A DNA stretch of 58,116 nt from Gemmatimonadota bacterium (GCA_009838975.1 VXQO01000060.1:1-58116), one strand, 5' to 3'; positions 16,881 to 25,975 are shown, numbered from the stretch's first letter. Program-made: numbers and translations. Notes: generated by a model from the letters alone, not told the origin.

Positions 16881-18473
16881 TCAGTTGCGCGTCAGCACCG
16901 CACCCGCGCGCGCGCCGGTGAACCCCGAGTCCGTGATCGCGGCTTCCCCGGCCACGAAGAGATGCACCACGCCGGACGACAGCTGATGCGGCTCGGTGAA
17001 GGTCGCGTTGTCGCGAAAGTCCTCGGAGAAGACCACGATGTCGGCGACCAGGCCCTCGGCGATCCGTCCGCGGTCGTTCATCCCCATCACTTCGGCCGGG
17101 AGCGCGGTCATGGTACGGATCGCGGCCTCCAGCGTCATCACCTCGTCCTCGAAGACGAACTTCCCGATCTTGCGCGCGAACGCGCCGTACGAGCGCGGGT
17201 GCGGCACGCCGACATCGAACAGGGGCAGGTCGCCGTCCGATGACGTCATGGTCCAGTCCCGGGTCATGAATCGCAGGAGGTCCTCATCGCTCATGTTGAA
17301 CGAGACGATCGACGGGCCGCCCTGCAGGATCAGGTCCAGCGCCACGTCGATTGCGTCCTCGCCGCGCTCCTCGGCCAGGTCGGAGAGCAGACGCCCTTCG
17401 ATCGACGGATCCTCGGTGAAGCGCCGGAACTGGATGCGATCCGCCCCGGCGCGGCGAGCCAGGTTGCCCACCATAGCTTCGCGGATGCGGGCCCCGGTGT
17501 CCGGATCGGCGACGCGTGCCGCGAAAGCCCCGCTGCCGCCCACCTGGGACCAGCGCGGCAGCAGCGCCGCCGAGAGACCCGTCGCCGACGCCAGGTAAGG
17601 GTACTGGTCCGCATAGATCGAGACGCCCTCCGCGCGGGCGGCTTCGATGCGCTCGACGATCTGGGCGGACGCGCCCCACACCGGCGGACCCAGCGCCTTG
17701 ATGTGCGTCACGACGGCGGTGATCCCCGCCTCCCGCCCCACCTCGATGACCTCTTCCACCGCGGCGACCAGACCGACGGTGTAGTTGGATTCGTCGCGGA
17801 TGTGGCTCGTGTAGATGCCGCCGAACTCGCCCACCACGCGGCCCAGTTCGACCAGTTCGGAGTTGTCGGAGTAGCTGCCGGGCGTATAGAAGGTGCCGGA
17901 AGACAGTCCCCACGCGCCCGCCTCCATCCCGGCGCGGACCATGTCCCGCATCGTGGCCATCTCGTCGGCCGTGGGCGCGCGGTCCTCCATGCCGATCACC
18001 TGGCGGCGGATCGAGCCGTGGGCAACCAGTTGCGCCGCGTTCACACCGAGGCCCTCCGCCTCGAGCGCGGCGCGCTGCTCGACCAGGTCGACCGGGCCGC
18101 CGCCGTCGGGGTTGATCACCACGGTGGTGAGTCCCTGCGCGAGGAGCGGCTCGGCGTGGCTGAGCCCGGCGGTGGTCAGGCCGGGCCCCGCGTGGGAGTG
18201 GGTGTCGATGAATCCCGGGGTGACGTAGAGGCCCGTGACGTCGAGTTCGGTCTCGGCGGTCGCGCCACTCAGGTCGCCCACCGCTGCGATGAACCCGTCG
18301 CTGATGGCGACATCGGCCAGTCGTGCGGGGGCGCCGGTCCCGTCGACCACCTGGCCGCCCCGCAGGATCGTGTCGTAGACCGGGGCTTCACAGGCGGCCA
18401 GCGCGAGGGCGGCGCCGAGGGCGAGCACGGCATGCGGTCCGGGCCGACGCCGACCTGTCGATGGGTTGGTCAT
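16881..18473 (-). CDS. N-acyl-D-amino-acid deacylase (D-aminoacylase), lipoprotein
   Basis: A 530-residue amidohydrolase that removes acyl groups from N-acyl-D-amino acids. The signal ends in a lipobox (ALALAACEAP), so it should be lipid-anchored outside the cytoplasm. Seen: DTILRGGQVVDGTGAPA at the start of the fold, PGFIDTHSHAGPG (HxH metal site), IYTSHIRDESNY, VTHIKALG, ADQYPYLAS, and ALPAEVMGMNDRGRIAEGLVADIVVF near the end. In the metal site the usual acidic residue after HSH is replaced by AGP. ATG at 18473 overlaps the gamma-glutamyltransferase stop (ATGA); earlier in-frame starts would run into that gene. Last gene of a four-gene run. Confidence 0.93.
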   Translation of the reverse strand: MTNPSTGRRRPGPHAVLALGAALALAACEAPVYDTILRGGQVVDGTGAPARLADVAISDGFIAAVGDLSGATAETELDVTGLYVTPGFIDTHSHAGPGLTTAGLSHAEPLLAQGLTTVVINPDGGGPVDLVEQRAALEAEGLGVNAAQLVAHGSIRRQVIGMEDRAPTADEMATMRDMVRAGMEAGAWGLSSGTFYTPGSYSDNSELVELGRVVGEFGGIYTSHIRDESNYTVGLVAAVEEVIEVGREAGITAVVTHIKALGPPVWGASAQIVERIEAARAEGVSIYADQYPYLASATGLSAALLPRWSQVGGSGAFAARVADPDTGARIREAMVGNLARRAGADRIQFRRFTEDPSIEGRLLSDLAEERGEDAIDVALDLILQGGPSIVSFNMSDEDLLRFMTRDWTMTSSDGDLPLFDVGVPHPRSYGAFARKIGKFVFEDEVMTLEAAIRTMTALPAEVMGMNDRGRIAEGLVADIVVFSEDFRDNATFTEPHQLSSGVVHLFVAGEAAITDSGFTGARAGAVLTRN

Positions 18474-20182
18474 TTGCGCTCCCTCGCGTCCGGTACGACC
18501 GCGGCACCTTCCCAGTCCGGATCGGCCACGCCCACCTTCTCGCCCGTCTGCGGGTCCACCCATATTCCGTGGATGCGCCCGAAGGCCCCCTCCCGCTCGA
18601 CCGCCTGGACCTCCATCCCCCACGACTCGACTTCGGCCACCACCTCCGGCGTCCACCCGATCACGGGTGACGTTTCCATCGCGATTCCGTCGTCGATCGG
18701 GTGCACTCTGGCCGCCGCCAGCGCGTCCGGGAGGGTCATTCCCTGGTCCACCACGCGCAGCACCGCCTGCACCACCGCCGAGATGATCCTGGCGCCTCCC
18801 GCGGCACCCAGGACCAGCACGGGTTCACCGTCCTGGACCACCATCAGGGGCGAGATGCTGGACCGCGCCCGCTCGCCCGGCTCCATGTAGCCGAGATACC
18901 CGCCCAGCGTCGCGGCATACAGGAACCCGAGTCCGGGAGTGGCCACCTTCGAACCGAGATTCGGGCCGATGGTCTGGGTCAGCGACACGTACATGCCTCC
19001 GGCGTCCGCAGCCGAAAGGTGGGTGGTGTGGCTGTCGGGCGGCCCCCAGGCGCTGTCCTCCCAGTTCGCAGCGGCGACCATCGCGTGCGTGTCGGTCCTC
19101 GCGGCCCCGGCTGCTCGCAGCATCGCGCCCGGAACCTCGATCCCGGCCGCGACGCTGGCCGCCCAGGCCTTGTCCGTCATCGGCTCCAGGTTCCCGGAGC
19201 CGCTCTCGCGGATCGCGGCGCGCTCCTCGAAGGCGCGCGCTATTGCCGTTCCAACGAGGCCGGCCCAGCTGTCCTTGTCGAGCGACGCCATGTCGAAATG
19301 CTCCAGGATATGCAGGATGCCGATCGTTACCGCGCCGGAGGCCGGGATGTCGGTGCCCACGAGGTCGTACCCGCGGTAGCTCCCGCGTACGATCGCAGCG
19401 TCCAGCGCCTCGTAGTCGGCCAGGGACTGAAGGGTGACCGCGCCGCCGTGCGCCTCCATGTCCGCGGCGATTCGTTCCGCGATCGGGCCGCGGTAGAATG
19501 CATCCGCACCGCCCTCCGCGAGGGTCCGCAGCGTCGCGGCCAGGTCCGGCTGCACGAACGACTCTCCGGCTGCGCGGGGTGCCCCGCCGGGACTGAGGTA
19601 GTGAGCGCGCGAGCCGTCGAATTCGGCGAGCTGGCCGGAACCCGCCCGGTGACGCGCAGCCTCGCCCGGGAGCAGCTGGAACCCGTCCTCCGCCAAGGCG
19701 ATCGCCGGGGCCATGACCTCGGCCAGATCCATGGTACCGTACTCGTCCAGGAGCCTGGTCAGCCCGGCCACGGCTCCGGGTACCCCGACGGTGGGATACC
19801 CGTAGGAGGCCTGCGGAGCGGTTGCGGGATCGTAGGTGGCCGGCGCCTGCGTTGTCGCGTCGATCCCGGCAAAGTTGCCGTCCGGCAGCCGCACGAGGAC
19901 CTGGGTACGGCCTCCAATGCTGTTCATCGACGGTTCGACGACGGAGACGGCAAACGCCGCCGCGACGGCCGCATCGGCTGCGTTCCCGCCCGCCCTGAGC
20001 ATCATGGCCCCGGCTTCCGCCGCCAGCGGTTGCGCCGCAACCACCACCCCGTCCACCGACGACGCCACCTGCGGCGCCGGCCCGGCTTCCCCGTCGCGCG
20101 GCGCGTCGCCGGTCGGGGTGCAGGCGAACACCCCCGCCAGCAGGGCAGCGCCCAGCACGTTGATCCTCGTCCGGTCTTGCAT
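18470..20182 (-). CDS. ggt: Gamma-glutamyltransferase, lipoprotein-type
   Basis: A 570-residue Ntn hydrolase that cleaves gamma-glutamyl bonds such as in glutathione. Signal peptide with lipobox-like end (ALLAGVFACTP). The large-subunit part has AAQPLAAEAGAMMLRAGGNAADAAVAAAFAVSVVEP. The autocleavage/nucleophile region is SHTTHLSAADAGG, matching the classical TTHxS motif whose first Thr is the nucleophile. Downstream are LTQTIGPNLGSKV and SSISPLMVVQDGEPVLVLGAAGG. ATG at 20182 overlaps the stop of the barrel gene as TGATG; an in-frame ATG at 20197 is an alternative. Its coupling to a D-aminoacylase suggests extracytoplasmic peptide and amide breakdown. A more divergent paralogue is at 49193-50842. 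Confidence 0.94.
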   Translation of the reverse strand: MQDRTRINVLGAALLAGVFACTPTGDAPRDGEAGPAPQVASSVDGVVVAAQPLAAEAGAMMLRAGGNAADAAVAAAFAVSVVEPSMNSIGGRTQVLVRLPDGNFAGIDATTQAPATYDPATAPQASYGYPTVGVPGAVAGLTRLLDEYGTMDLAEVMAPAIALAEDGFQLLPGEAARHRAGSGQLAEFDGSRAHYLSPGGAPRAAGESFVQPDLAATLRTLAEGGADAFYRGPIAERIAADMEAHGGAVTLQSLADYEALDAAIVRGSYRGYDLVGTDIPASGAVTIGILHILEHFDMASLDKDSWAGLVGTAIARAFEERAAIRESGSGNLEPMTDKAWAASVAAGIEVPGAMLRAAGAARTDTHAMVAAANWEDSAWGPPDSHTTHLSAADAGGMYVSLTQTIGPNLGSKVATPGLGFLYAATLGGYLGYMEPGERARSSISPLMVVQDGEPVLVLGAAGGARIISAVVQAVLRVVDQGMTLPDALAAARVHPIDDGIAMETSPVIGWTPEVVAEVESWGMEVQAVEREGAFGRIHGIWVDPQTGEKVGVADPDWEGAAVVPDARERK

Positions 20183-21090
20183 CAGAACGGCTCCCATCTC
20201 CTGAAGTACTGTGCCATGAGCGCGGCCCCCGACGGCAGGTTCTTCCCCCTGAGCGCGAAGCGGGCTCCCAGCTCGACCTGGCCCGAGCCGACATTATAGA
20301 GCACGGACGGCTGGAGTTGCACGAGTTCCCGCTGGAAGCCGGGCACCCGTATCCCCTCGGTGACCCCCGCGGCCCCGTCCCATCCGTCCACTGCCACCTT
20401 GTAGCCGAGGGGCCCCAGCCACCCGCCCAGCTGCAGGAAGTAGAAGAACTCGTTGCCGAAGTCCTTTCTCGATTCCCTGTTCTCCTCGCGCCAGCGGTAG
20501 CCTGCCCACCCCGACAGGTACAGCGAACGCGGCCAGAACGAATGGCCCACCTCGGCCATGAGTTCCCAGTCGCGCTGCCCGTCACCGAGGGGGATGATCT
20601 CGGCGTCGACATCGAAATCGCCGACCGGCAGCTTGACGCCGCCCCGAATCGCGAACGGCAAGGACACACCCAGCCACCTGAGCGGCGCAAACCGAAGCCA
20701 CATGCGGACATCGCCGAGACCGGCGGATGCGCGATCCCCTGCAATGTCGTCGTAGCGAAGCCTGTTGAAGGAGAACTGGGTCCACAGGTCGAGGTCGGGC
20801 GCCAGCCCCAGCGCCGACGTCAGGAACGACGAGGTGGTGACCGCGTGGCCATCCGCGAAGAACGGCCTGAGGTCGCCGGTCATGCCAAAATGTTCCTTCG
20901 TGTCCTGGTGATACACGGCCAGGGCGATCCATCCGCGGCCGGGCGGCTCCACCCACTGGGCAGCGGCGGTGCCGCCATTCACCCCTGGGACAGCCAGCGC
21001 GATCGCCAGGAGCAGGCCACCCGACCGGCCGTACCCCCTCTGGCACCCCGTCCCGGATGGGCGCGCACCAAACGGCAACGCGTCGCCCAT
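20182..21090 (-). CDS. Outer-membrane beta-barrel protein (transporter-like)
   Basis: A 302-residue exported barrel. The signal peptide is RSGGLLLAIALAVPGVNGGTAAAQ, then alternating aromatic strands such as GWIALAVYHQDTKEHFG, DLDLWTQFSFNRLRYDD, GLGDVRMWLRFAP, LGVSLPFAIRGGVKLPVGD and VELGARFALRGKNLP, with terminal Phe, typical of BAM substrates. It resembles the MetA/phenol-degradation transporter barrels. ATG at 21090 lies 7 nt after the upstream DUF3179 gene's stop; the frame further upstream runs inside that gene and is not coding. It may serve as channel or receptor for the coupled hydrolases, by position only. Confidence 0.82.
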   Translation of the reverse strand: MGDALPFGARPSGTGCQRGYGRSGGLLLAIALAVPGVNGGTAAAQWVEPPGRGWIALAVYHQDTKEHFGMTGDLRPFFADGHAVTTSSFLTSALGLAPDLDLWTQFSFNRLRYDDIAGDRASAGLGDVRMWLRFAPLRWLGVSLPFAIRGGVKLPVGDFDVDAEIIPLGDGQRDWELMAEVGHSFWPRSLYLSGWAGYRWREENRESRKDFGNEFFYFLQLGGWLGPLGYKVAVDGWDGAAGVTEGIRVPGFQRELVQLQPSVLYNVGSGQVELGARFALRGKNLPSGAALMAQYFRRWEPF

Positions 21091-21097
21091 CCGCGCG

Positions 21098-22195
21098 TCA
21101 CTCAACAAACAGCTCCGTGCCCGGATGGAATGCCACCCACGCAAGCCAGAACGCCACGTACGCCTCGGGGATGATCTCGAGGCTCTCCCCGGCGAGGGGG
21201 CCCTGCGTCGCCACTCCCGCGACCGACCACCAGGATCCGGTCTCGTTGTCCACGATCTCGTCGTCCTCGACCCTGAACGTGAGGTGCCGGCCCTGTGCCA
21301 CGGGACGCACGGCCACGGCCGCGAACAGGGTTCTGTCCCACAGCACCGCGGCCGGTGCACCGCCATGGTCGAATTCGGCGACCCACTTCTCGCCTCGGGC
21401 CTCCATGGCGTGGAAGGGAAAAGCGACAGGTGCACCATCCGCCTGCGCCGGCAGCCCCAGAACCCTCTCCTTGGGCTGCCGCCGGTCATCGTCGTTCGGG
21501 ATCGGAAAGCCGAGGTACGAAGGGTTGTTCGGGTGCTCGTAGGCGTTGCCGTACGGATTCACGCTATAGGCGTCCTGGTCGAACAGCGCGACCCCGATGA
21601 CCGAGGACCCGGGAAACAGCTCCTTCCACCCCTGCCAGTTCATTTCCACGACCGGATGGCGGACAAGGGCTTGCCCGGCTCTGGGGCCGCAGGCCGCCGC
21701 GCCCCTCATTTGCGGCCACAGCGAATCGTCGGACTGCCGGTCGTACATGATCAGGTTCGCCTGATACAACAGACCCGACACACCGAACTCCGCACTGCCC
21801 ACCGACCCCCGGTCGAACGCCAGCGCCGAGCCGGTCAGCGGACAGTAGGTCACTGCAATGGCCTGCGCCCCCCTGTCCAGATTGACTATCTCGTGGCGGT
21901 ACATGATATTGTGTGGAATCGCCAGCCACTCGTCGCCGACCCGGACTCCGATCACCCTGTCCGAGCCCCTCAGGTATCCGGTCTCCGACTCGCGCAGCGA
22001 CGGGACAAAGGTGGGGTTCGTGAGTGCCGGGATGCCGTCTCGCCCCACGCCCCCGTCAGCGAGAAACGCGGGATCGAGGTCCCCGCAGCTCAGGTCGGGC
22101 AGCGTTCCGACCAGTTCGCTGTCTGAACAGGACGCGAGGCCACCCGCCAGAACAAGGATCCATCCGAGGATTGTGGTGTCTTGGATGCATCGCAT
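21098..22195 (-). CDS. DUF3179-domain lipoprotein
   Basis: A 365-residue lipoprotein with lipobox LAGGLASC following a short signal. The body carries the DUF3179 pattern: WLAIPHNIMYRHEIVN, AIAVTYCPLTGSALAFDR, FGVSGLLYQANLIMYDRQSDDSLWPQMRGAA and LTFRVEDDEIVDNETGSWW. Function of the family is unknown; the conserved CPLTG block suggests a covalent or metal role. ATG at 22195 is set by a textbook AGGAGG 6 nt upstream. It heads the run barrel, gamma-glutamyltransferase, D-aminoacylase. Only 27 nt separate its start from the divergent ABC-class ATPase start, so promoters must lie inside coding DNA. Confidence 0.88.
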   Translation of the reverse strand: MRCIQDTTILGWILVLAGGLASCSDSELVGTLPDLSCGDLDPAFLADGGVGRDGIPALTNPTFVPSLRESETGYLRGSDRVIGVRVGDEWLAIPHNIMYRHEIVNLDRGAQAIAVTYCPLTGSALAFDRGSVGSAEFGVSGLLYQANLIMYDRQSDDSLWPQMRGAAACGPRAGQALVRHPVVEMNWQGWKELFPGSSVIGVALFDQDAYSVNPYGNAYEHPNNPSYLGFPIPNDDDRRQPKERVLGLPAQADGAPVAFPFHAMEARGEKWVAEFDHGGAPAAVLWDRTLFAAVAVRPVAQGRHLTFRVEDDEIVDNETGSWWSVAGVATQGPLAGESLEIIPEAYVAFWLAWVAFHPGTELFVE

Positions 22196-22222
22196 CTCGA
22201 ACCTCCTTTGAAGCCGAGGCCA

Positions 22223-23947
22223 ATGGGCGGGACAGCAGCCGACCTGCAACGCACGCTCCGGAAGATCGACGGGCGCGGATACCCCGCTTATCGGGAGCTG
22301 CGGGGCACGTGGTCCTTACCACAATTCAACCTCGAAGTTCGCCGCGTGCAAGGCGATCCCTTCGCCGCGCCCAGTCAGGTCGCGGCCATTCTGAGTCCTG
22401 AAGCCGTAGGGCTCGAGGCGGGGTTGCTGGCCACCGCGTCGCGCCGGACGGGGATCGCATGCCTCTTCGCCCGGACTTTCGCCAGGCGGTCCCGCGGTTC
22501 GCGGGGTCGCCGATCGGGAAGCGGCAGAAGCGGTGAGATCGCCATGGTGGATCCGGGCCAGGTCGTCCTGGTGAACACCGCGGTCATGGTCGCTCGCGAC
22601 GGCGCGGTGGAGGCGAGGTTCACCGTCGGGCTTCCGGCTGCCGGACGGCGCATCCTGGGCCGTCAGGCGGAGACCCTGCTCCTCGGGGTCCTGCCGAAGC
22701 TGGTCAGGGAAACGCTGCTCAGCGATGCCCACTCCCCGGCCGAGATCGCTCGCCACGCGGAAGTCAACGAGGACGCCGATCACCTCCGCTCGCAACTGGG
22801 GAAGCGCGGCCTGGTCGCCTTCATCGCCAACGGCACGATACTGCCGCGACAGAGCGGCGTCGACGACCGTCCTCTCGCCGGTGGTCAGGCGATCCCCTTT
22901 CAGTCTCCCGCCGGTCTGGAAGTCACCATGGACCGCCTCAACGGGCCACCGCTTTCCGGGATGGGCATCCCTCGGGGCGTGACCCTGCTGGTCGGAGGCG
23001 GCTACCACGGCAAATCGACCGTCCTCAACGCCGTTGCGGCGGGAGTCTACAACCATCGTCCGGGCGACGGCCGTGAATGGGTCGTCACCGAACCGACCGC
23101 GACCAGGGTCCAGGCGGAGGACGGCCGCTCGGTCGTGGGCGTCGACATTTCGCCCTTCATCGACAGGCTCCCCGACGGTCAGGACACGAGGTCCTTCACG
23201 ACGGCCAACGCATCCGGCTCGACCAGCCAGGCCGCCGCCATCGTCGAGGCTCTCGAAGCGGGATCGCGGCTGCTGCTCATCGACGAGGACACGGCTGCCA
23301 CCAACTTCATGATCCGCGACAGGCGCATGCAGTCGCTGGTGAAGGCGAAAGACGAGCCGATCACCCCCTTCATCGACCGTGTGAGGAGCCTTTACAGGGA
23401 CGCAGGCGCCAGCACGCTCCTGGTGATCGGCGGCTCGGGCGACTACCTGGACGTGGCGGACCGGGTGCTCGGCATGATCCGCTATCGACCCCACGAGCTG
23501 ACGGACGAGGCGCGAGCGGTTGCGGCCGCCAGCCCGACCGGTCGCACCACCGAGACCGAACCGGTCGCATGGCCCTGGCGGCATCGATGCCCGGACCCGC
23601 GCTCGATTCGTCCCTGGCGCGGTCGCAAGCCCACCCACGTCAGGGTACCGACCCGCACAGTTGTCGAGATCGGCAGCGACCGGATCGATCTTGCCGGTGT
23701 AAGGCAGCTCGTGTCGCGTGCGCAGACCCGCGCCGTAGCGCAGGCGCTGGTGTACGCGCAGAGGTTCATGGACGCCGAAATGACCGTGGAGGACATTCTG
23801 GAGGCCTTGAGCGGGTCAATGGAGGACGATGGCCTCGACGTGCTCGATACCGGCCGGACGGGAGACCTTGCTTTGCCGCGCATGCAGGAAGTCGCTGCGG
23901 CTCTGGCGCGGCTAAGATCCCTGACAATGATCGGAGGGAAGGCCTGA
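22223..23947 (+). CDS. Predicted ATPase of the ABC class (PF09818-like)
   Basis: A 574-residue stand-alone ATPase of an uncharacterised ABC-class family (not a transporter). Early blocks: DLQRTLRKIDGRGYPAYRELRGTW, FNLEVRRVQGDPFAAPS and ARTFARRSRGSRGRRSGSGRSG, an Arg/Gly/Ser-rich segment typical of the family. Walker A is VGGGYHGKSTVLNAV, a switch-like segment is FTTANASGSTSQAAAIVEAL, and Walker B is RLLLIDEDTAATNFMIRDRRM. LGMIRYRPHELTD and GSDRIDLAGVRQLVSRAQTRAVAQAL follow near the C-terminus. No membrane helices. ATG at 22223 follows GAGG; an ATG at 22181 would overlap the divergent DUF3179 gene. Biological role unknown. Confidence 0.9.
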   Translation: MGGTAADLQRTLRKIDGRGYPAYRELRGTWSLPQFNLEVRRVQGDPFAAPSQVAAILSPEAVGLEAGLLATASRRTGIACLFARTFARRSRGSRGRRSGSGRSGEIAMVDPGQVVLVNTAVMVARDGAVEARFTVGLPAAGRRILGRQAETLLLGVLPKLVRETLLSDAHSPAEIARHAEVNEDADHLRSQLGKRGLVAFIANGTILPRQSGVDDRPLAGGQAIPFQSPAGLEVTMDRLNGPPLSGMGIPRGVTLLVGGGYHGKSTVLNAVAAGVYNHRPGDGREWVVTEPTATRVQAEDGRSVVGVDISPFIDRLPDGQDTRSFTTANASGSTSQAAAIVEALEAGSRLLLIDEDTAATNFMIRDRRMQSLVKAKDEPITPFIDRVRSLYRDAGASTLLVIGGSGDYLDVADRVLGMIRYRPHELTDEARAVAAASPTGRTTETEPVAWPWRHRCPDPRSIRPWRGRKPTHVRVPTRTVVEIGSDRIDLAGVRQLVSRAQTRAVAQALVYAQRFMDAEMTVEDILEALSGSMEDDGLDVLDTGRTGDLALPRMQEVAAALARLRSLTMIGGKA

Positions 23948-23963
23948 TCCCGCCCGCCGGAAT

Positions 23964-24161
23964 CTAGGATGCGGCCTTGACGTGCCCCATTTCCGCAAGC
24001 AGCTCGCGGAGGCGGACTTCCCGGTCCTGCAGTGGCGTCGTGGCGACGGTTCGGGCCAGTCCTATGCGCTCTTCCTTCGAGATCCTGTCCAGTACGGAGA
24101 TCGGAGTACCATAACGGAGCAGGATTCGCTTGGCGTCAACGGCGACCGAATCTTCCACCAT
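23964..24161 (-). CDS. Small acidic/basic protein, unknown function (65 aa)
   Basis: A 65-residue protein (MVEDSVAVDAKRILLRYGTPISVLDRISKEERIGL ...) read toward the ABC-class ATPase end. GAGGAGG lies directly before the ATG at 24161 (1-2 nt) and 4-5 nt before the following in-frame GTG (24158), which may be the true start. GATAAT at about 24209-24214 (minus strand) is a good -10, with TGGAAA 17 nt further upstream as a possible -35. Predicted helical; no signal. Not recognised. Divergent from the DtxR-type regulator, so it might be under that regulator's control. Confidence 0.6.
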   Translation of the reverse strand: MVEDSVAVDAKRILLRYGTPISVLDRISKEERIGLARTVATTPLQDREVRLRELLAEMGHVKAAS

Positions 24162-24251
24162 ACCTCCTCGGAATGAAATCCCCCCTGTGCCCTCACCAGA
24201 GCAGACACGATTATCGCGGATTTCGTTGGGGATTTCCATTATCTTGCGGTC

Positions 24252-24923
24252 ATGAAGTCCCCTGGCCTGTCGCGTTCCGTTGAAGACTACCTGAAGGCGA
24301 TCTACACTCTCAACGAACGGGGGGAGGCTGCCGGAACCAGCCATCTCGCCCAGGCGCTGGAAGTGCAGCCCGCCTCCGTCAGCGGCATGATCCGGCGCCT
24401 TGCCGAGGACGGGTTGCTGGAACACGAACCGTACCGCGGAGTCCGCCTCACCCCCCTGGGGAACCGTGAAGCGCTGAAGGTGCTGCGACGGCACCGCATC
24501 ATCGAGTCCTACCTGGTGCGGCAGCTCGGTTTCGGCTGGGACGACGTGCACGAGGAGGCCGAACGTCTCGAGCACGCCGCCTCGGACGAACTGGTGGACC
24601 GCATGGCCGAGGCCATGGGCAACCCCGCCACCGACCCCCACGGGGCGCCGATCCCTACCCGCAACGGCAAGATCGACCCGACCGCGTACCCGCGTCTCAA
24701 CGAGGTGCCCGATGGGACACGGGTGACCGTCAGATCCGTGTCGGATCACGATCCGGCCCGCCTGCGCTACTTCGAGTCGGTCAACCTCGTGCCGGGTGCC
24801 AGGGCGCTGGTGAAAAAGGGTGGCATCGACAGCCGGCGCGTCACGGTGCTGGTAGAGGGGGGCGCGGAGCCGCTCACCCTGAAGGCCCGGGTGGCCAGGC
24901 GCGTGACGGTGATGGAGGAATAG
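24252..24923 (+). CDS. DtxR/MntR-family metal-dependent transcriptional regulator
   Basis: A 223-residue metalloregulator, presumably sensing Fe(II) or Mn(II). The winged helix-turn-helix is at residues 1-70 (SRSVEDYLKAIYTLNERGEAAGTSHLAQALEV / PASVSGMIRRLAEDGLL). The dimerisation and metal-binding part has HRIIESYLV, WDDVHEEAERLEHAAS and NPATDPHGAPIP, with the family's Glu/His ligands. The C-terminus (from about 145) is an SH3/FeoA-like domain, VPDGTRVTVRSVSDHD ... VNLVPGARALV. There is no Shine-Dalgarno; TATCTT lies exactly 6 nt before ATG. The PLP enzyme gene starts 8 nt downstream. The nearby metal efflux operon is a candidate target, by proximity only. Confidence 0.94.
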   Translation: MKSPGLSRSVEDYLKAIYTLNERGEAAGTSHLAQALEVQPASVSGMIRRLAEDGLLEHEPYRGVRLTPLGNREALKVLRRHRIIESYLVRQLGFGWDDVHEEAERLEHAASDELVDRMAEAMGNPATDPHGAPIPTRNGKIDPTAYPRLNEVPDGTRVTVRSVSDHDPARLRYFESVNLVPGARALVKKGGIDSRRVTVLVEGGAEPLTLKARVARRVTVMEE

Positions 24924-24931
24924 AGCCTCAC

Positions 24932-25975
24932 GTGCTCCAGCACCGTCACCCCGAACTCGAACGCCTGGGCCGCATCGGCCGTACCCGCCTCGCCAACACC
25001 CCCACACCGCTCCTTCCCGCACCCGCTCTCTCGGCTCGGCTCGGACGCGGTGTGGACATCTCCGTAAAGGCGGACGCGTGGACCGGGCTCGGGCTGGGCG
25101 GCAACAAGGTCCGCAAGGTCGAGTACGAGCTGGACCCTGCCCGGCTGACGGGCGTGACTCACCTCATCACCGCAGGGGGGCCCCACTCCAACCACTGCCG
25201 GGTCACCGCGGCGGCGGCCGCGCACCTCGGCCTGGGCTGCTCGCTCGTGATCAACGGCGAGCCCGAGGACCCCGCGCGCGGCAACCCCCGCCTGCACCGG
25301 CTGCTTGGAGCCCGCGTCGTGACCATCGCCGACGCCGCCCACCGAACGCGAGGCATGGCGGAGGAGGCGCGTCGAATCGATAGCACCGGCGGAAGGGCCC
25401 TGATAATCCCGATCGGCGCGTCGACCGCCCGGGGAGCACTGGGATACGTGCATTCCCTCGTCGAGATCCACGACCAGTACCAAGAGGCCTCGGGACCTGA
25501 CGCCGCCCCGCCGTGGATCTTCGTTTCGTCCTCCTCGGGCGGCACGCTCGCCGGCCTCATCGTCGGCTGCGCGATCCTGGGGTGGCCCGCCCCGCTGGTG
25601 GGAGTCAGTCCCGACGAGCCCGCTCCGACCGTTCGCCGGAAGGCGACCGAGCTCGCCGAAGCCGCCGCCGACCTGCTCGACAACACGGGAGACGACGATC
25701 GGCCCGGCAGCCTCCAGCTGACGGAGAGGGTCGAAGAGATGGGGCAGGCGGTCCTGGCCACCAGCGACTTCGTAGGCCCCGGGTACGGCCGCGACACCCC
25801 GGCGGGCGACGAAGCCATCGCGCTGTTCGGCGCGCTGGCCGGCGTGATCCTCGACCCCGTCTACACCGGCAAGACGGCCGCCGCGATGATCGCGTGGGTC
25901 CGCGAGGGACGGGTCCCGAAGGGCGCGCACGCGATCCTGCTGCACACGGGGGGCCACCCGGCGCTGTTCAGGTAG
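24932..25975 (+). CDS. D-cysteine desulfhydrase / ACC deaminase-like PLP enzyme
   Basis: A 347-residue fold-type II PLP enzyme. The Schiff-base Lys lies in GLGGNKVRKVEYEL. GGPHSNHCRVTAAAAAHLGLGCSLV is the substrate/cofactor loop (SNHxR), VSSSSGGTLAGLIVG is the phosphate-binding loop, and LDPVYTGKTAAAMI and HTGGHPALF close the fold. The pattern fits D-cysteine desulfhydrase or related deaminases of D-Ser/D-Cys or 1-aminocyclopropane-1-carboxylate; the latter cannot be excluded. GTG start at 24932, 8 nt after the DtxR gene stop. It adds another possible D-amino-acid enzyme to the window. Confidence 0.9.
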   Translation: MLQHRHPELERLGRIGRTRLANTPTPLLPAPALSARLGRGVDISVKADAWTGLGLGGNKVRKVEYELDPARLTGVTHLITAGGPHSNHCRVTAAAAAHLGLGCSLVINGEPEDPARGNPRLHRLLGARVVTIADAAHRTRGMAEEARRIDSTGGRALIIPIGASTARGALGYVHSLVEIHDQYQEASGPDAAPPWIFVSSSSGGTLAGLIVGCAILGWPAPLVGVSPDEPAPTVRRKATELAEAAADLLDNTGDDDRPGSLQLTERVEEMGQAVLATSDFVGPGYGRDTPAGDEAIALFGALAGVILDPVYTGKTAAAMIAWVREGRVPKGAHAILLHTGGHPALFR

